Assembly: GCA_040756435.1 (NCBI GenBank) | Contig: JBFLZD010000002.1 | Span: 1 to 64,000 of the forward strand | Direction: 5' to 3' | DNA: 64,000 nt | Origin: Spirochaetota bacterium | GTDB lineage: Bacteria > Spirochaetota > UBA4802 > UB4802 | Shown here: piece by piece, positions 55,765 through 63,409 of the stretch | Position numbering within the stretch: position 1 is the stretch's first letter | Layout of the letters: each line of letters opens with the position of its first letter | Notes under the pieces: model-generated | The model's database searches: none | Told to the model about the DNA's origin: nothing | What the model saw: the letters and a program-made list of their open reading frames with translations, nothing else | Program-made: the position numbers and the translations under genes

Positions 55765-56816
55765 TCCGTAACCCAACGCTGAACTTTTAACACAAATTCT
55801 TCAATGGCAAACGGTTTTTGAATAAAATCATCACAGCCGGATGCCATGATGATTCCTCTTTCATCTTTTAATGAAGAAGCTGATACAATAATCACCGGTA
55901 TATGGCCAGTTTGTTGATTCCCTTTTAGTTGCTTGACCACCTCCAACCCATACACATCAGGTAGTGATAAATCAAGCAATATACATGCTGGTTTTATATC
56001 CTGGGCAAGTTTCAATCCTTCATGACCGCTATGTGTTTCAACTATGTCATACAATTTGGACAAAAGAGCCTTAACCACCACTATGCTATCAGGATCATCA
56101 TCAATAACAAGAATTGTTTTACGTTGCCGCTTGGTTACTTCATGTTCTTTTTGTAACGGTAGCCGCACGGTAAACGTTGACCCCTTGCCAAGCTGGCTTT
56201 CAACAGCTATGGTACCCCCTAATAGTGTAACAAGCCTGGCAACGATGGTAAGTCCAAGTCCGGTGCCAGGATATTTTGACGATAGTGACCCCGAAGCCCT
56301 GGTAAATCCGGTAAACAACGTATCTAAATACTCACTGCGGATTCCAATGCCGGTATCAGCAATACTGACTACACCGTGTCCATCTTTTTTATATGCCGAT
56401 ATTGTTATACTTCCTTCTTCAGTGAATTTAACCGCATTATCAATGAGATTTTCACATACCTGATACAGGCGAGACTCATCAGTAGCCAGTATAATATCAT
56501 CGCAGTGCATATGCAATTGCAATCCCTTTTTGCGGATGACTCCTTCATAGCGTTCACACACATCATGTAACACGGAAGCTATCGATACATTTGTTACAGA
56601 CAATTGTATACCACTATCAATTTCAAACACTTCAATAAGATCATTAATAAGGGCCAGAAGTTTTTGACCATTACGTTCAATAATTTCTAAATACTCTTTT
56701 TCTTCAAGGGTAAGGCGGCTATCAGCCTGCATAAGCAAAACTTTTGATAGCGTTAAAATTGAGTTTAACGGTGATTTCAATTCATGGCTTATGCTGTGTA
56801 AAAACTCTTTATTCAT
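55761..56816 (-). CDS. Histidine kinase-receiver protein without sensor domain
   Basis: The 351-residue protein opens directly with the phosphoacceptor motif (His11 in SISHELKSPLNSI). The HATPase domain follows (NLIDNAVKF, DTGIGI, GTGLGL, ending ~225), then a receiver domain (~230-345, ACILLDLSLPD). Having no sensor region, it needs input from a partner. The upstream 165-residue protein overlaps it by eight bases and the downstream fusion protein by four, so the three are a tight operon. Confidence 0.92.
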   Translation of the reverse strand: MNKEFLHSISHELKSPLNSILTLSKVLLMQADSRLTLEEKEYLEIIERNGQKLLALINDLIEVFEIDSGIQLSVTNVSIASVLHDVCERYEGVIRKKGLQLHMHCDDIILATDESRLYQVCENLIDNAVKFTEEGSITISAYKKDGHGVVSIADTGIGIRSEYLDTLFTGFTRASGSLSSKYPGTGLGLTIVARLVTLLGGTIAVESQLGKGSTFTVRLPLQKEHEVTKRQRKTILVIDDDPDSIVVVKALLSKLYDIVETHSGHEGLKLAQDIKPACILLDLSLPDVYGLEVVKQLKGNQQTGHIPVIIVSASSLKDERGIIMASGCDDFIQKPFAIEEFVLKVQRWVTE

Positions 56817-57306
56817 GAGCCTTTTGCGCTACATTCATTTTTAATAGATACGCAATATTAAAAAGATTGGTAATGCCCCCTACAAAGCGTTCCTTGATCA
56901 TGCCTTTAGGCAAACTATCAACTTTAAGGTGATATTCCTCTAATCGGTTCTGTATTGTGGCAACAATGTTTGATAGCTCATCATGGGGTAATTTTTGCTT
57001 TAAATACTCCATTTGCTCATTGACAGCCTGGGCACTGAAAAACATCTTTCTAAAAGCATCTTTAATATCATGAGGAAAACCTATAATCAATTTTTCTACT
57101 AAACAGATCCTTGCCAACTGATATCCCAGCTGAACATCCTGGCAGCTCCTATTTGAAAAGCAATCAGGAAAACGCTCCAAATATGCGCTGCCTAATGCTA
57201 TCATCTCTTCAATATCAAAATCAAAGTTGCCATCACAGGCAATGATATCGTTTCTAAATTCGTCTAAATTCTTTGATTTGATAAAATACTCAGCTGGCTT
57301 TGCCAT
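56809..57306 (-). CDS. Hypothetical helical protein, first gene of the phosphorelay operon
   Basis: The 165-residue protein is all helical by appearance and has no signal peptide or membrane segment. I do not recognise it. Cysteines in ERFPDCFSNRSCQDVQ and LARICLVEKL are of note but form no known motif. Since the following kinase lacks a sensor, this protein is a candidate input module, or a sigma/anti-sigma-like partner. A GCGATAGTT repeat lies 28 bases upstream of the ATG. Confidence 0.6.
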   Translation of the reverse strand: MAKPAEYFIKSKNLDEFRNDIIACDGNFDFDIEEMIALGSAYLERFPDCFSNRSCQDVQLGYQLARICLVEKLIIGFPHDIKDAFRKMFFSAQAVNEQMEYLKQKLPHDELSNIVATIQNRLEEYHLKVDSLPKGMIKERFVGGITNLFNIAYLLKMNVAQKAHE

Positions 57307-57440
57307 ATGTTCATTCCAGTTTATTCACAGTAACTATCGCATAAAAACTATAGCACATCATTACTATTTTATATAGTTAAAATAGTATATCAATTTTGTA
57401 AAGTAGATTATGGAAGGGAATGTATACAAATATGGTATTG

Positions 57441-58409
57441 TTAATCTCGTATAGGTAGCATCACAATACTCAGAGGATTTACCTGCACACCATTAACCAT
57501 AAGTGATACATGCAGATGTGGACCTGTTGACATGCCTGTGCTTCCCACCGTTCCTATAAGCTGCCCTGCCACCACCGTATCCCCGCTTGTAACATACAGC
57601 GTATCCATGTGCATATAGTAACTGAACATGCCATTGCCGTGATTTATAATAACCATATTGCCTTCATAGAAGAGCATTTCAGCAAGCACCACAATGCCAT
57701 CAAGCATTGCATACACGGGATCCCCGGTATCTCCGTTTAAGTCAATGCCGCGGTGAATACGCTCAACCGTTTGTGTTTTCCCTGAAGTACTGTCATGAAG
57801 TTTATATATCCGTTTTGCCCAGAATGGGGAATTGACCTCGTGCACATTACGAGGATGAAACGCTCTGCCCCGGACAAGATCGCTATATTGTGTGGCAAAC
57901 GCTTTTTGTTTTTTTTCAGTACACTGCTGTATAAACTCCACTACTTCAGGTGACTCTAAATATTCTTTTTTAGAAAACTTGCCCAAATCCATAGGTACGG
58001 TTGAAACAGGAAATGCTGTTTTTACAACCTCAACAGGTATATCAATTTTTTTTGTACCGATAGTTACTGTAAAAGTATATGTCCCGGGCTGTTGGTCAGG
58101 TGCAATGGCAAAAAAACCTCTGAATCCCCAGCTTCGTTTTGTAGTCGGAATAACTTTTTCATTAAACGTTGCACCAATTTTTTTCACATCATTAGCGGGA
58201 ACTATCTCAAAGTATACAATATTTCCCTGTGAAAAGCGATGAGCAAAAAGCATGCAGGCAATATCATCGCCACTGTAGCTTATAACCTTTACATCAGTAG
58301 CAGTAAAATTTTTTGGCACCGGTGTTTTAGCGATAGTTACTTTTGTAATATCTTTTGCACATGAAAGCAAAAGTAATAAACCCAGTGCTATATATATTCT
58401 TTTTCTCAT
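57441..58409 (-). CDS. M23-family peptidase, lipoprotein (LytM-type)
   Basis: The 322-residue protein has a lipobox (LLLLLSC, Cys17), so it should be a membrane lipoprotein. The middle part is beta-rich. The C-terminal M23 domain has the metal ligands HRGIDL (His-x3-Asp) and GPHLHVSL (HxH), plus MVIINHGNGMFSYYMHMD. It should cut or remodel peptidoglycan cross-links, or act as an amidase activator. All ligands appear intact, so catalysis is likely. It is followed by 446 bases of gene-free DNA upstream of its start. Confidence 0.9.
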   Translation of the reverse strand: MRKRIYIALGLLLLLSCAKDITKVTIAKTPVPKNFTATDVKVISYSGDDIACMLFAHRFSQGNIVYFEIVPANDVKKIGATFNEKVIPTTKRSWGFRGFFAIAPDQQPGTYTFTVTIGTKKIDIPVEVVKTAFPVSTVPMDLGKFSKKEYLESPEVVEFIQQCTEKKQKAFATQYSDLVRGRAFHPRNVHEVNSPFWAKRIYKLHDSTSGKTQTVERIHRGIDLNGDTGDPVYAMLDGIVVLAEMLFYEGNMVIINHGNGMFSYYMHMDTLYVTSGDTVVAGQLIGTVGSTGMSTGPHLHVSLMVNGVQVNPLSIVMLPIRD

Positions 58410-58855
58410 TCTAAAAACCTTTCTATCCTTCCCGTTGTGTACTCTGCGTTCTGCGTATTCAAACAGCGTTGCCTTCTTGTACCCTGTGTTAGGATTGCTG
58501 CATCCACAAAGTTTTGCTTTTTCTCATTGCTCAGGCGCTCACACACTTGACCGTCTGAGATAGATAGTATCTAATATCTTATCCTTACCTGTAAGCTACA
58601 GACGCCATCCATGGCCATAGCCTGTAACGCAAGTTATTTGGCTCCGACATACTGTCTCTTCTATTTTACGTAGCCCCAATCCATAAAGTTAGCAATTAAT
58701 TGCTCTCACCCAAACTCCTCCAGATACTCCGCACCAGCTACTATTTATGCATCTAGCATTTTTTAGCTTTCATAGTACACCGTTGATGCTTGATTTTTAT
58801 ACAATTCTTATATATACTATAATACATACACATACTATACCACAAGGAGGTTTGT
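58410..58855. other. Gene-free spacer
   Basis: The 446 bases between the divergent M23 and 117-residue-protein genes hold no convincing ORF. A minus-strand stretch near 58660-58760 reads partly like a decayed coding sequence (EYLEEFG, ANFMDWGYVK) but has stops throughout. A promoter for the downstream gene is annotated at its right end. Confidence 0.4.
58790..58818 (+). promoter_or_regulatory. Candidate sigma-70 promoter for the gene at 58856
   Basis: TTGATT (58790-58795), a 17-base spacer and TATACT (58813-58818) fit a sigma-70 promoter; a perfect TATAAT also lies at 58818-58823. Start of transcription would be about 30 bases before the ATG, next to an AGGAGG ribosome site. Confidence 0.5.
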
Positions 58856-59209
58856 ATGTCCACACGTATTTCTTTTAGTAAATTAGAAAAAGAATTCCTC
58901 CCCCAGTTCAGAGAAAAGATAAGCACCTCAGAAGACATCATTGACGTACAAAAATATTTTTCGTACACTATAAAAGAAATGCTGCAAAAAGCCTTTGAAA
59001 AAGAAGAAATAACCATTACCCAAGAAGATATTGAGCTTATCACCATACCACCGTATTATACTATAAAAAAAATGGATTCATCCATACAATCATTATGGGA
59101 AAATTCAGATTTAAAGGATATACTTCACCGATTTGCTGAGGTAGCCCACAAACGGTATCTTCATTTGCAAAAGAATCCATCAAAGACCAACAAGAAGATA
59201 CGAAGATAA
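58856..59209 (+). CDS. Small hypothetical protein
   Basis: The 117-residue protein is charged and helical, with no signal or membrane segment. It begins MSTRISFSKLEKEFLPQFRE and ends in a basic tail (NKKIRR). I do not recognise a family. The strong AGGAGG site and good promoter argue for a real gene. It converges on the broken PIN-domain toxin gene; no partner gene is evident. Confidence 0.6.
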   Translation: MSTRISFSKLEKEFLPQFREKISTSEDIIDVQKYFSYTIKEMLQKAFEKEEITITQEDIELITIPPYYTIKKMDSSIQSLWENSDLKDILHRFAEVAHKRYLHLQKNPSKTNKKIRR

Positions 59210-59248
59210 AGATTACATTTCATCATTTCTACAGGCAGTTAAAGCAAG

Positions 59249-59668
59249 CTATCTGAATTTATTTAGAGCTAACAATTCTTTTGGGGTGTAAATTGCAACA
59301 TTACAATTCTTAAAATCATCTTTATTACGTGTAACAATTATTTCCAATCCATTACAATTAGCAGCAGCAACCTGAATAGCATCTTCAAAATCTTTAATCT
59401 GGTAATGTAAGGCATCTATAATTAAATTTTTATCTACAGTTATTACATCAACTATTTCTATTAAATCAGCAATGAAAGATCTTGCAATATTATCATCGAT
59501 CTGTTTTTTTTAAATATAATAAATATCTGTTATACTTGATGCAGTGATATACCCTTTGATCATTTTTTTATCAATCAACTTAAAAAGTTTTGCTGCGTAA
59601 TTAAAAAAAGGCTCTCTTTTCAGGGCAATATCCAAAATAATATTTTTGTCAATAAGTATACGCTTCAT
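59249..59668 (-). pseudogene. PIN-domain toxin with an internal stop (broken)
   Basis: The frame from ATG 59668 to TAG 59249 encodes a 139-residue PIN protein, interrupted by TAA at 59510-59512. Before it: KRILIDKNIILDIALKREPF (Asp7, Asp13 are the metal ligands) and ITASSITDIYYI. After it: KKQIDDNIARSF, then HYQIKDFEDAIQ and EIIVTRNKDDF, the remaining acidic and Thr-Arg-Asn residues. Reading frame is the same on both sides, so one base change (TTA Leu to TAA) explains it. PIN toxins are RNases. The antitoxin gene overlaps by four bases and is intact. Confidence 0.82.
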
Positions 59669-59892
59669 TTATATTTTTTATCAAGGTATGAATAACGGCT
59701 ACTATCTACATCAACATTTTTTAATATCCCACCCCATTTTTTAATAAATAGATGAGCGGTCATATCTTTTTTTTTATTTCTTTCTTTAAATTTGACAATT
59801 ACTTCCACTTTTTTTTTGTAATACTGCTTATTCACTGGCACTTTAATAAACCCATCTTTTGATACTATAGTTTCAAATCTGTATTCTTTCAT
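59665..59892 (-). CDS. Antitoxin of the PIN-domain toxin pair
   Basis: This 75-residue protein has an N-terminal beta-type DNA-binding half (ETIVSKDGFIKVPVNKQYYK) and a C-terminal toxin-binding tail (LFIKKWGGILKNVDVDSSRY). That tail pattern, WGGILKNV...DYL/SYLDKKYK, is typical of antitoxins beside PIN toxins. Its stop overlaps the toxin start (ATGA, 59665-59668). It should bind the toxin and autoregulate; since the toxin is broken, it may be a leftover. Confidence 0.78.
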   Translation of the reverse strand: MKEYRFETIVSKDGFIKVPVNKQYYKKKVEVIVKFKERNKKKDMTAHLFIKKWGGILKNVDVDSSRYSYLDKKYK

Positions 59893-59977
59893 AATTTATA
59901 TATCCAATTACTTCCTGCTCTTTATTACTAAGATAAAATCTTTATCATAAAATTCAAATAAAATTTTGATTTACTTT

Positions 59978-60097
59978 CAATAATCATTCCTTAAAAAATT
60001 TCATAATGAATATAGTGTCCACCCCGCCGCCTTTGTCGGCGGTGGTGTACACTGTATTATATTTTGTTCATATTTTTTCCATTGAGGAATAATTAAC
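59978..60097. repeat. 120-bp palindromic element, copy 3
   Basis: Same plan as copies 1 and 2. The core hairpin is GTGTCCACCCCGCCGCC / GGCGGTGGTGTACAC with a TTTG-type loop. Perfect 10-base direct repeats GATTTACTTT lie at 59968-59977 and 60098-60107, as a target duplication would. The right copy runs into the 3' end of the DUF1992 gene, so the insertion reached right up to its stop codon. Confidence 0.85.
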
Positions 60098-60100
60098 GAT

Positions 60101-60469
60101 TTACTTTGATAATTTCTCCATTATCTTTTTTCTATATTCATAGTCAGTCACATGAATACCTTTCTGCTCCATAAGCATGGTATAGCGTAGTTGTTTTGCA
60201 CTGAGCTGCTTTACCAGTCCCTTCATTTCCTCATCATCGTAGCAAGCATCAATAAGCTGCTGTAATGAATATATTTCTTTACGTAGTTCCACCTCTTCAG
60301 GCACTATACCGGCATTTTTTAAAATTTTATATGCCATACGAAGTTCTGGCGGGATATTATCCAGTTCATCCTTTGGCAATGGTTTACCCATTCCCGGTAG
60401 GTTATCAAACTCTCCCCGCTCCATTGCCTCGCGTATACGCTGTTCTGCTATAAGCTCAAAAATGTACAT
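60101..60469 (-). CDS. DUF1992 protein (DNAJC28-like C-terminal domain)
   Basis: The 122-residue protein is DUF1992 throughout: LIAEQRIREAMERGEFDNLPG then GKPLPKDELDNIPPELRMAY, KILKNAGIVPEEVELRKEI, and LVKQLSAKQLRYTMLMEQK. This is the conserved domain of eukaryotic DNAJC28 (a J-protein); the bacterial role is not established. The J-domain gene lies 75 bases upstream on the same strand, in the order found in the fused eukaryotic protein. The last codons are next to a palindromic element. Confidence 0.9.
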   Translation of the reverse strand: MYIFELIAEQRIREAMERGEFDNLPGMGKPLPKDELDNIPPELRMAYKILKNAGIVPEEVELRKEIYSLQQLIDACYDDEEMKGLVKQLSAKQLRYTMLMEQKGIHVTDYEYRKKIMEKLSK

Positions 60470-60544
60470 ACTCAGTTTATTTTACATTTAAATTATAGTA
60501 TATAACACACATACATAATGCAGTTGCTTTTGTAAAATATTTTT

Positions 60545-60871
60545 TTATCCATATCCTGGACCTCCCCAATGGGGGTCAGAGCCAAATTTCCTTTTCCAAA
60601 AAGCTTCAGGGTCTTCCTCCGCAAGTTCCTCCACAAGCTTTTGTTCTGTCAAAGGTATTTTATAGCTATTGCAAAAAGCAATGAGCAGTTTATACGCTTC
60701 AGTTATTTTGATAGCCTTCTCATTGCATATTTCTTTATCGTGCTTACAGCGGTCAGGATGCCACTCATGCATTAACTTCCGGTATGCTTCTTTAACCTGC
60801 TTTAGGGAGGCCCTATCGCCCAAACCTAAAAGCTTTGCAGCTTCTTCTATTTCCTGATAATCAATACGCAT
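60545..60871 (-). CDS. J-domain co-chaperone
   Basis: The protein (108 residues from the chosen start) is mostly a J domain. The signature HPD lies at about residues 38-40 in HEWHPDRCKH, preceded by SLKQVKEAYRKLM. It ends in a short tail containing DPEAFWKRKFGSDPHWGG. J domains stimulate the ATPase of DnaK/Hsp70. I choose ATG 60871, which has CAGGAG six bases upstream, instead of 60895. GGGGTCAGAGC (60572-60582) falls inside the coding sequence at its 3' end. Confidence 0.85.
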   Translation of the reverse strand: MRIDYQEIEEAAKLLGLGDRASLKQVKEAYRKLMHEWHPDRCKHDKEICNEKAIKITEAYKLLIAFCNSYKIPLTEQKLVEELAEEDPEAFWKRKFGSDPHWGGPGYG

Positions 60872-61024
60872 AGAACGCTCCTGTATAATAATCACATACC
60901 AAATGTACCATAAATTGCCATGATTTCCATTTCAACGTTTATATGTATACTCATTGTGTAATGCAAATACAGTAATAAATCACGGTATTGTGTTCGATAA
61001 ATAATTGAAGGGAGAACTATTGCC

Positions 61025-62824
61025 ATGAAACTATTATCAATGATAATGACATTCCTTATTATACCACACATCCTTTTTGCTGAAAATTACTGGCAGCGAT
61101 ATGCCGATGCACTCATCAAAGAACAAAAGCAGGTAAAAGAGCAAGCATCAAATGCACCATTTGTGATTGAGTATCTTGACACCCGTATTGCCATGGCGCA
61201 AGAGTTATCGCGTTCCTTTGATGCAATACCACAAAACAACAAACAAACGCAAGCACACATAGCCAATTGCTATAAGCAGGTACTATCGCTTTGCTTTGAT
61301 AAAACACTCATTAATATTACAAAAGAACAGGTTGCCAAAGAATTACAGTGTGCTGAAATTAGCAATACTGATGCTATCATCATTCACTCTGAATTGGTAC
61401 TTTCATCGTTTTTCAAGAATGGTGATACAATCTTTGATACTATTACACCACAATCCAATATACAACAAATCATATCCCAATGCAAGCCGCCCTTTGATGA
61501 CCTGTCACCCAGTACACGCTTTCAGGAGCTTGCTGCACATACCAATTTTATAAAACAAAAACATCACTACATTACCTCCATAGCTTCACTGTGTAATGTA
61601 ACACAGTATAATGAAGAAGAACTACGGCAAAATCCAGAACAAGCCAAAGCCCTCCTGTCACAGTTAGCTTACACACTCATCAATATTCCCGAATACACAG
61701 CCACATACCACCAAACCGAAGGCATCCCCTATCAAATAACTATCCCACAAACATTAGACTGTTTCCGTGTAATAAATGAAATACAAAACAAAAGGGATGC
61801 GATAGTAACCAGGCAGGATACCCAAACGATTCCTGAAATTGAATCCATAACTCTTTCATACATCACACCCATACAAAACCAGATTGCCGAGCAAAAGAAA
61901 CTTCTTACAATCATGAAATCAACCGATGGCATCTGTGTTGAAAACGAGGAAGTCTTTAATAATTTTGTACAACGTTTTGAAACACAATCAAAATATCTGC
62001 ACGATTATGCACAAGCAACAACACTGTACTGTCAGCTTGTACTGTTACAAGAACCACGTATTAATTACTCTAACCGATATCAGCATATTGTACATGTTGC
62101 CACACATATTCAGAAACTTGCACAATCATTAGGCAATACCACAAAAGAAATAATCCCTGAAGTAAAGCAACTATTTGATGTATTGAAAGCATTTCTCTAT
62201 ACTGATGCACCAAAAGAAAACAATGATAAACTTGCAACAACATTGCAGACACTGCACACAATTAAAGAAGACATCTACACCATGGCCAGCACCAGAAAGG
62301 ATGACACACTCAACCCTGCGCTCTGTAACCTTGAAATTGCAATGAACATAGAAACACTTGAAAAAGGCATCAAACTGTTTACTACACAAACATACGCAAA
62401 GCAGGCACTTATGCGCTATGCATCAACAATGCAGAAAGCCTTTGAATCTGCACAAACTGGTTTTAGCGATGATACAATACAGCAGATTATTGCCATGCAG
62501 TCAGTAATTCCTGTAGTTGAAAATTTTGATGTGCAGCAGATAATCACCGAATATACAAGCCAGCAATATATGCTGCGCAAACTACGATCCGACAGCGCAT
62601 CACTTATGCAGCGCATAGAAGCATACAAAAAGAAAGGCATTACTATAAACGACTATGAAAAAGCAAAAGAGATTGTTGAAACTATAAAAAGCCTGCAGTC
62701 ACTGTATACGGTAGATGTTGGAAAATACAAAATGAACCAGAATAACATTCTTATTATAGATCGACAGTGTGTAGCATTACTCAAACGGATGATGCAAAAC
62801 AATAAAATTGTATCCAATATATAA
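61025..62824 (+). CDS. Large secreted hypothetical protein
   Basis: The 599-residue protein has a signal peptide (FLIIPHILFA, about residues 1-19) and then a long helical, Gln- and Thr-rich body with several cysteines. No domain is recognised. Repeated helical segments might form coiled coils. It is preceded by GAAGGGAG. It stands alone between the J-domain gene (divergent) and mnmA, so no functional context is available. Confidence 0.6.
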   Translation: MKLLSMIMTFLIIPHILFAENYWQRYADALIKEQKQVKEQASNAPFVIEYLDTRIAMAQELSRSFDAIPQNNKQTQAHIANCYKQVLSLCFDKTLINITKEQVAKELQCAEISNTDAIIIHSELVLSSFFKNGDTIFDTITPQSNIQQIISQCKPPFDDLSPSTRFQELAAHTNFIKQKHHYITSIASLCNVTQYNEEELRQNPEQAKALLSQLAYTLINIPEYTATYHQTEGIPYQITIPQTLDCFRVINEIQNKRDAIVTRQDTQTIPEIESITLSYITPIQNQIAEQKKLLTIMKSTDGICVENEEVFNNFVQRFETQSKYLHDYAQATTLYCQLVLLQEPRINYSNRYQHIVHVATHIQKLAQSLGNTTKEIIPEVKQLFDVLKAFLYTDAPKENNDKLATTLQTLHTIKEDIYTMASTRKDDTLNPALCNLEIAMNIETLEKGIKLFTTQTYAKQALMRYASTMQKAFESAQTGFSDDTIQQIIAMQSVIPVVENFDVQQIITEYTSQQYMLRKLRSDSASLMQRIEAYKKKGITINDYEKAKEIVETIKSLQSLYTVDVGKYKMNQNNILIIDRQCVALLKRMMQNNKIVSNI

Positions 62825-63409
62825 TATTATATAATATTATTCACTTTTTTGTCCAGGCAGCAACAAAAACAAAATAAAGTGCCAAAGGAAATACATTATG
62901 CTTTCTATGCTCACTAATCCTTCACCAGCTTATGTTCCAAGCAGCCTATATTGATTGCTCCATAGCAAAATACGTTTCAACCTGCGACAGAAGGTTGCTG
63001 AACTTGTCGAAACACGCACGCATCACATGACGCCATACCTCTCCAGTACGGCTATCGTTGCCACACCGTTTATCATATTCATTATTTCTTAATTATTCCA
63101 ATTTCCTTCAAAATCCTATACAGTGAGTCCCGTATACCTTTGCTCCGACAGCATTTTGCTACCCCATCAGGATACTGTAACCCTTCAAGTATTACTCTTA
63201 CCTTGTCTTATGGATTGTAGCTGCTGTTTACTATTTACTATACGATTTTCCTCTATATTTTTCTCTTAAAAAATTATCTATTTAGGACTTCCTGACTTTT
63301 TTAGAAAGCCTCATTTAAATGGTATTTTTTTCTGATAAAAGTAACAGAGTATTATATATTACTGTTTATAATCGTACTACGTTGATATAGTATACAAAAC
63401 AGGATACCT
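62825..63409. other. Gene-free spacer with transposase and repeat remnants
   Basis: The 585 bases hold no intact gene. A minus-strand transposase fragment is annotated separately at 63089-63207. At 62980-63020 a segment resembling the CATTGCGAGG-type repeats appears (TTGCTGAACTTGTCGAAACA). The AT-rich right end should contain the mnmA promoter. Confidence 0.5.
63089..63207 (-). pseudogene. Transposase fragment, IS3 OrfA-like (HTH remnant)
   Basis: A 39-codon minus-strand frame, bounded by stops, reads KVRVILEGLQYPDGVAKCCR then SKGIRDSLYRILKEIG. It has the pattern of the helix-turn-helix of IS3/IS911-type OrfA transposases (VRIVLEGLRG..AELCRREGI..NLYYRW). No other part of the element is visible, so it is a decayed fragment. 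Assignment is by motif likeness only. Confidence 0.5.

Noticed and set aside
59510-59512. Programmed recoding at the toxin stop codon
   Set aside because: The stop lies in a T/A-rich run with no slippery-site or pseudoknot pattern I can see; a point mutation or read error is simpler.
413-61805. GCGATAG as a Chi- or KOPS-like oriented motif
   Set aside because: Counts on the two strands are equal (16 and 16) with no clear orientation trend across the window.
4451-63409. CRISPR arrays, tRNA or rRNA genes in the spacers
   Set aside because: No regularly spaced direct repeats with unique spacers, and no cloverleaf or conserved rRNA segments, were seen in any gap.
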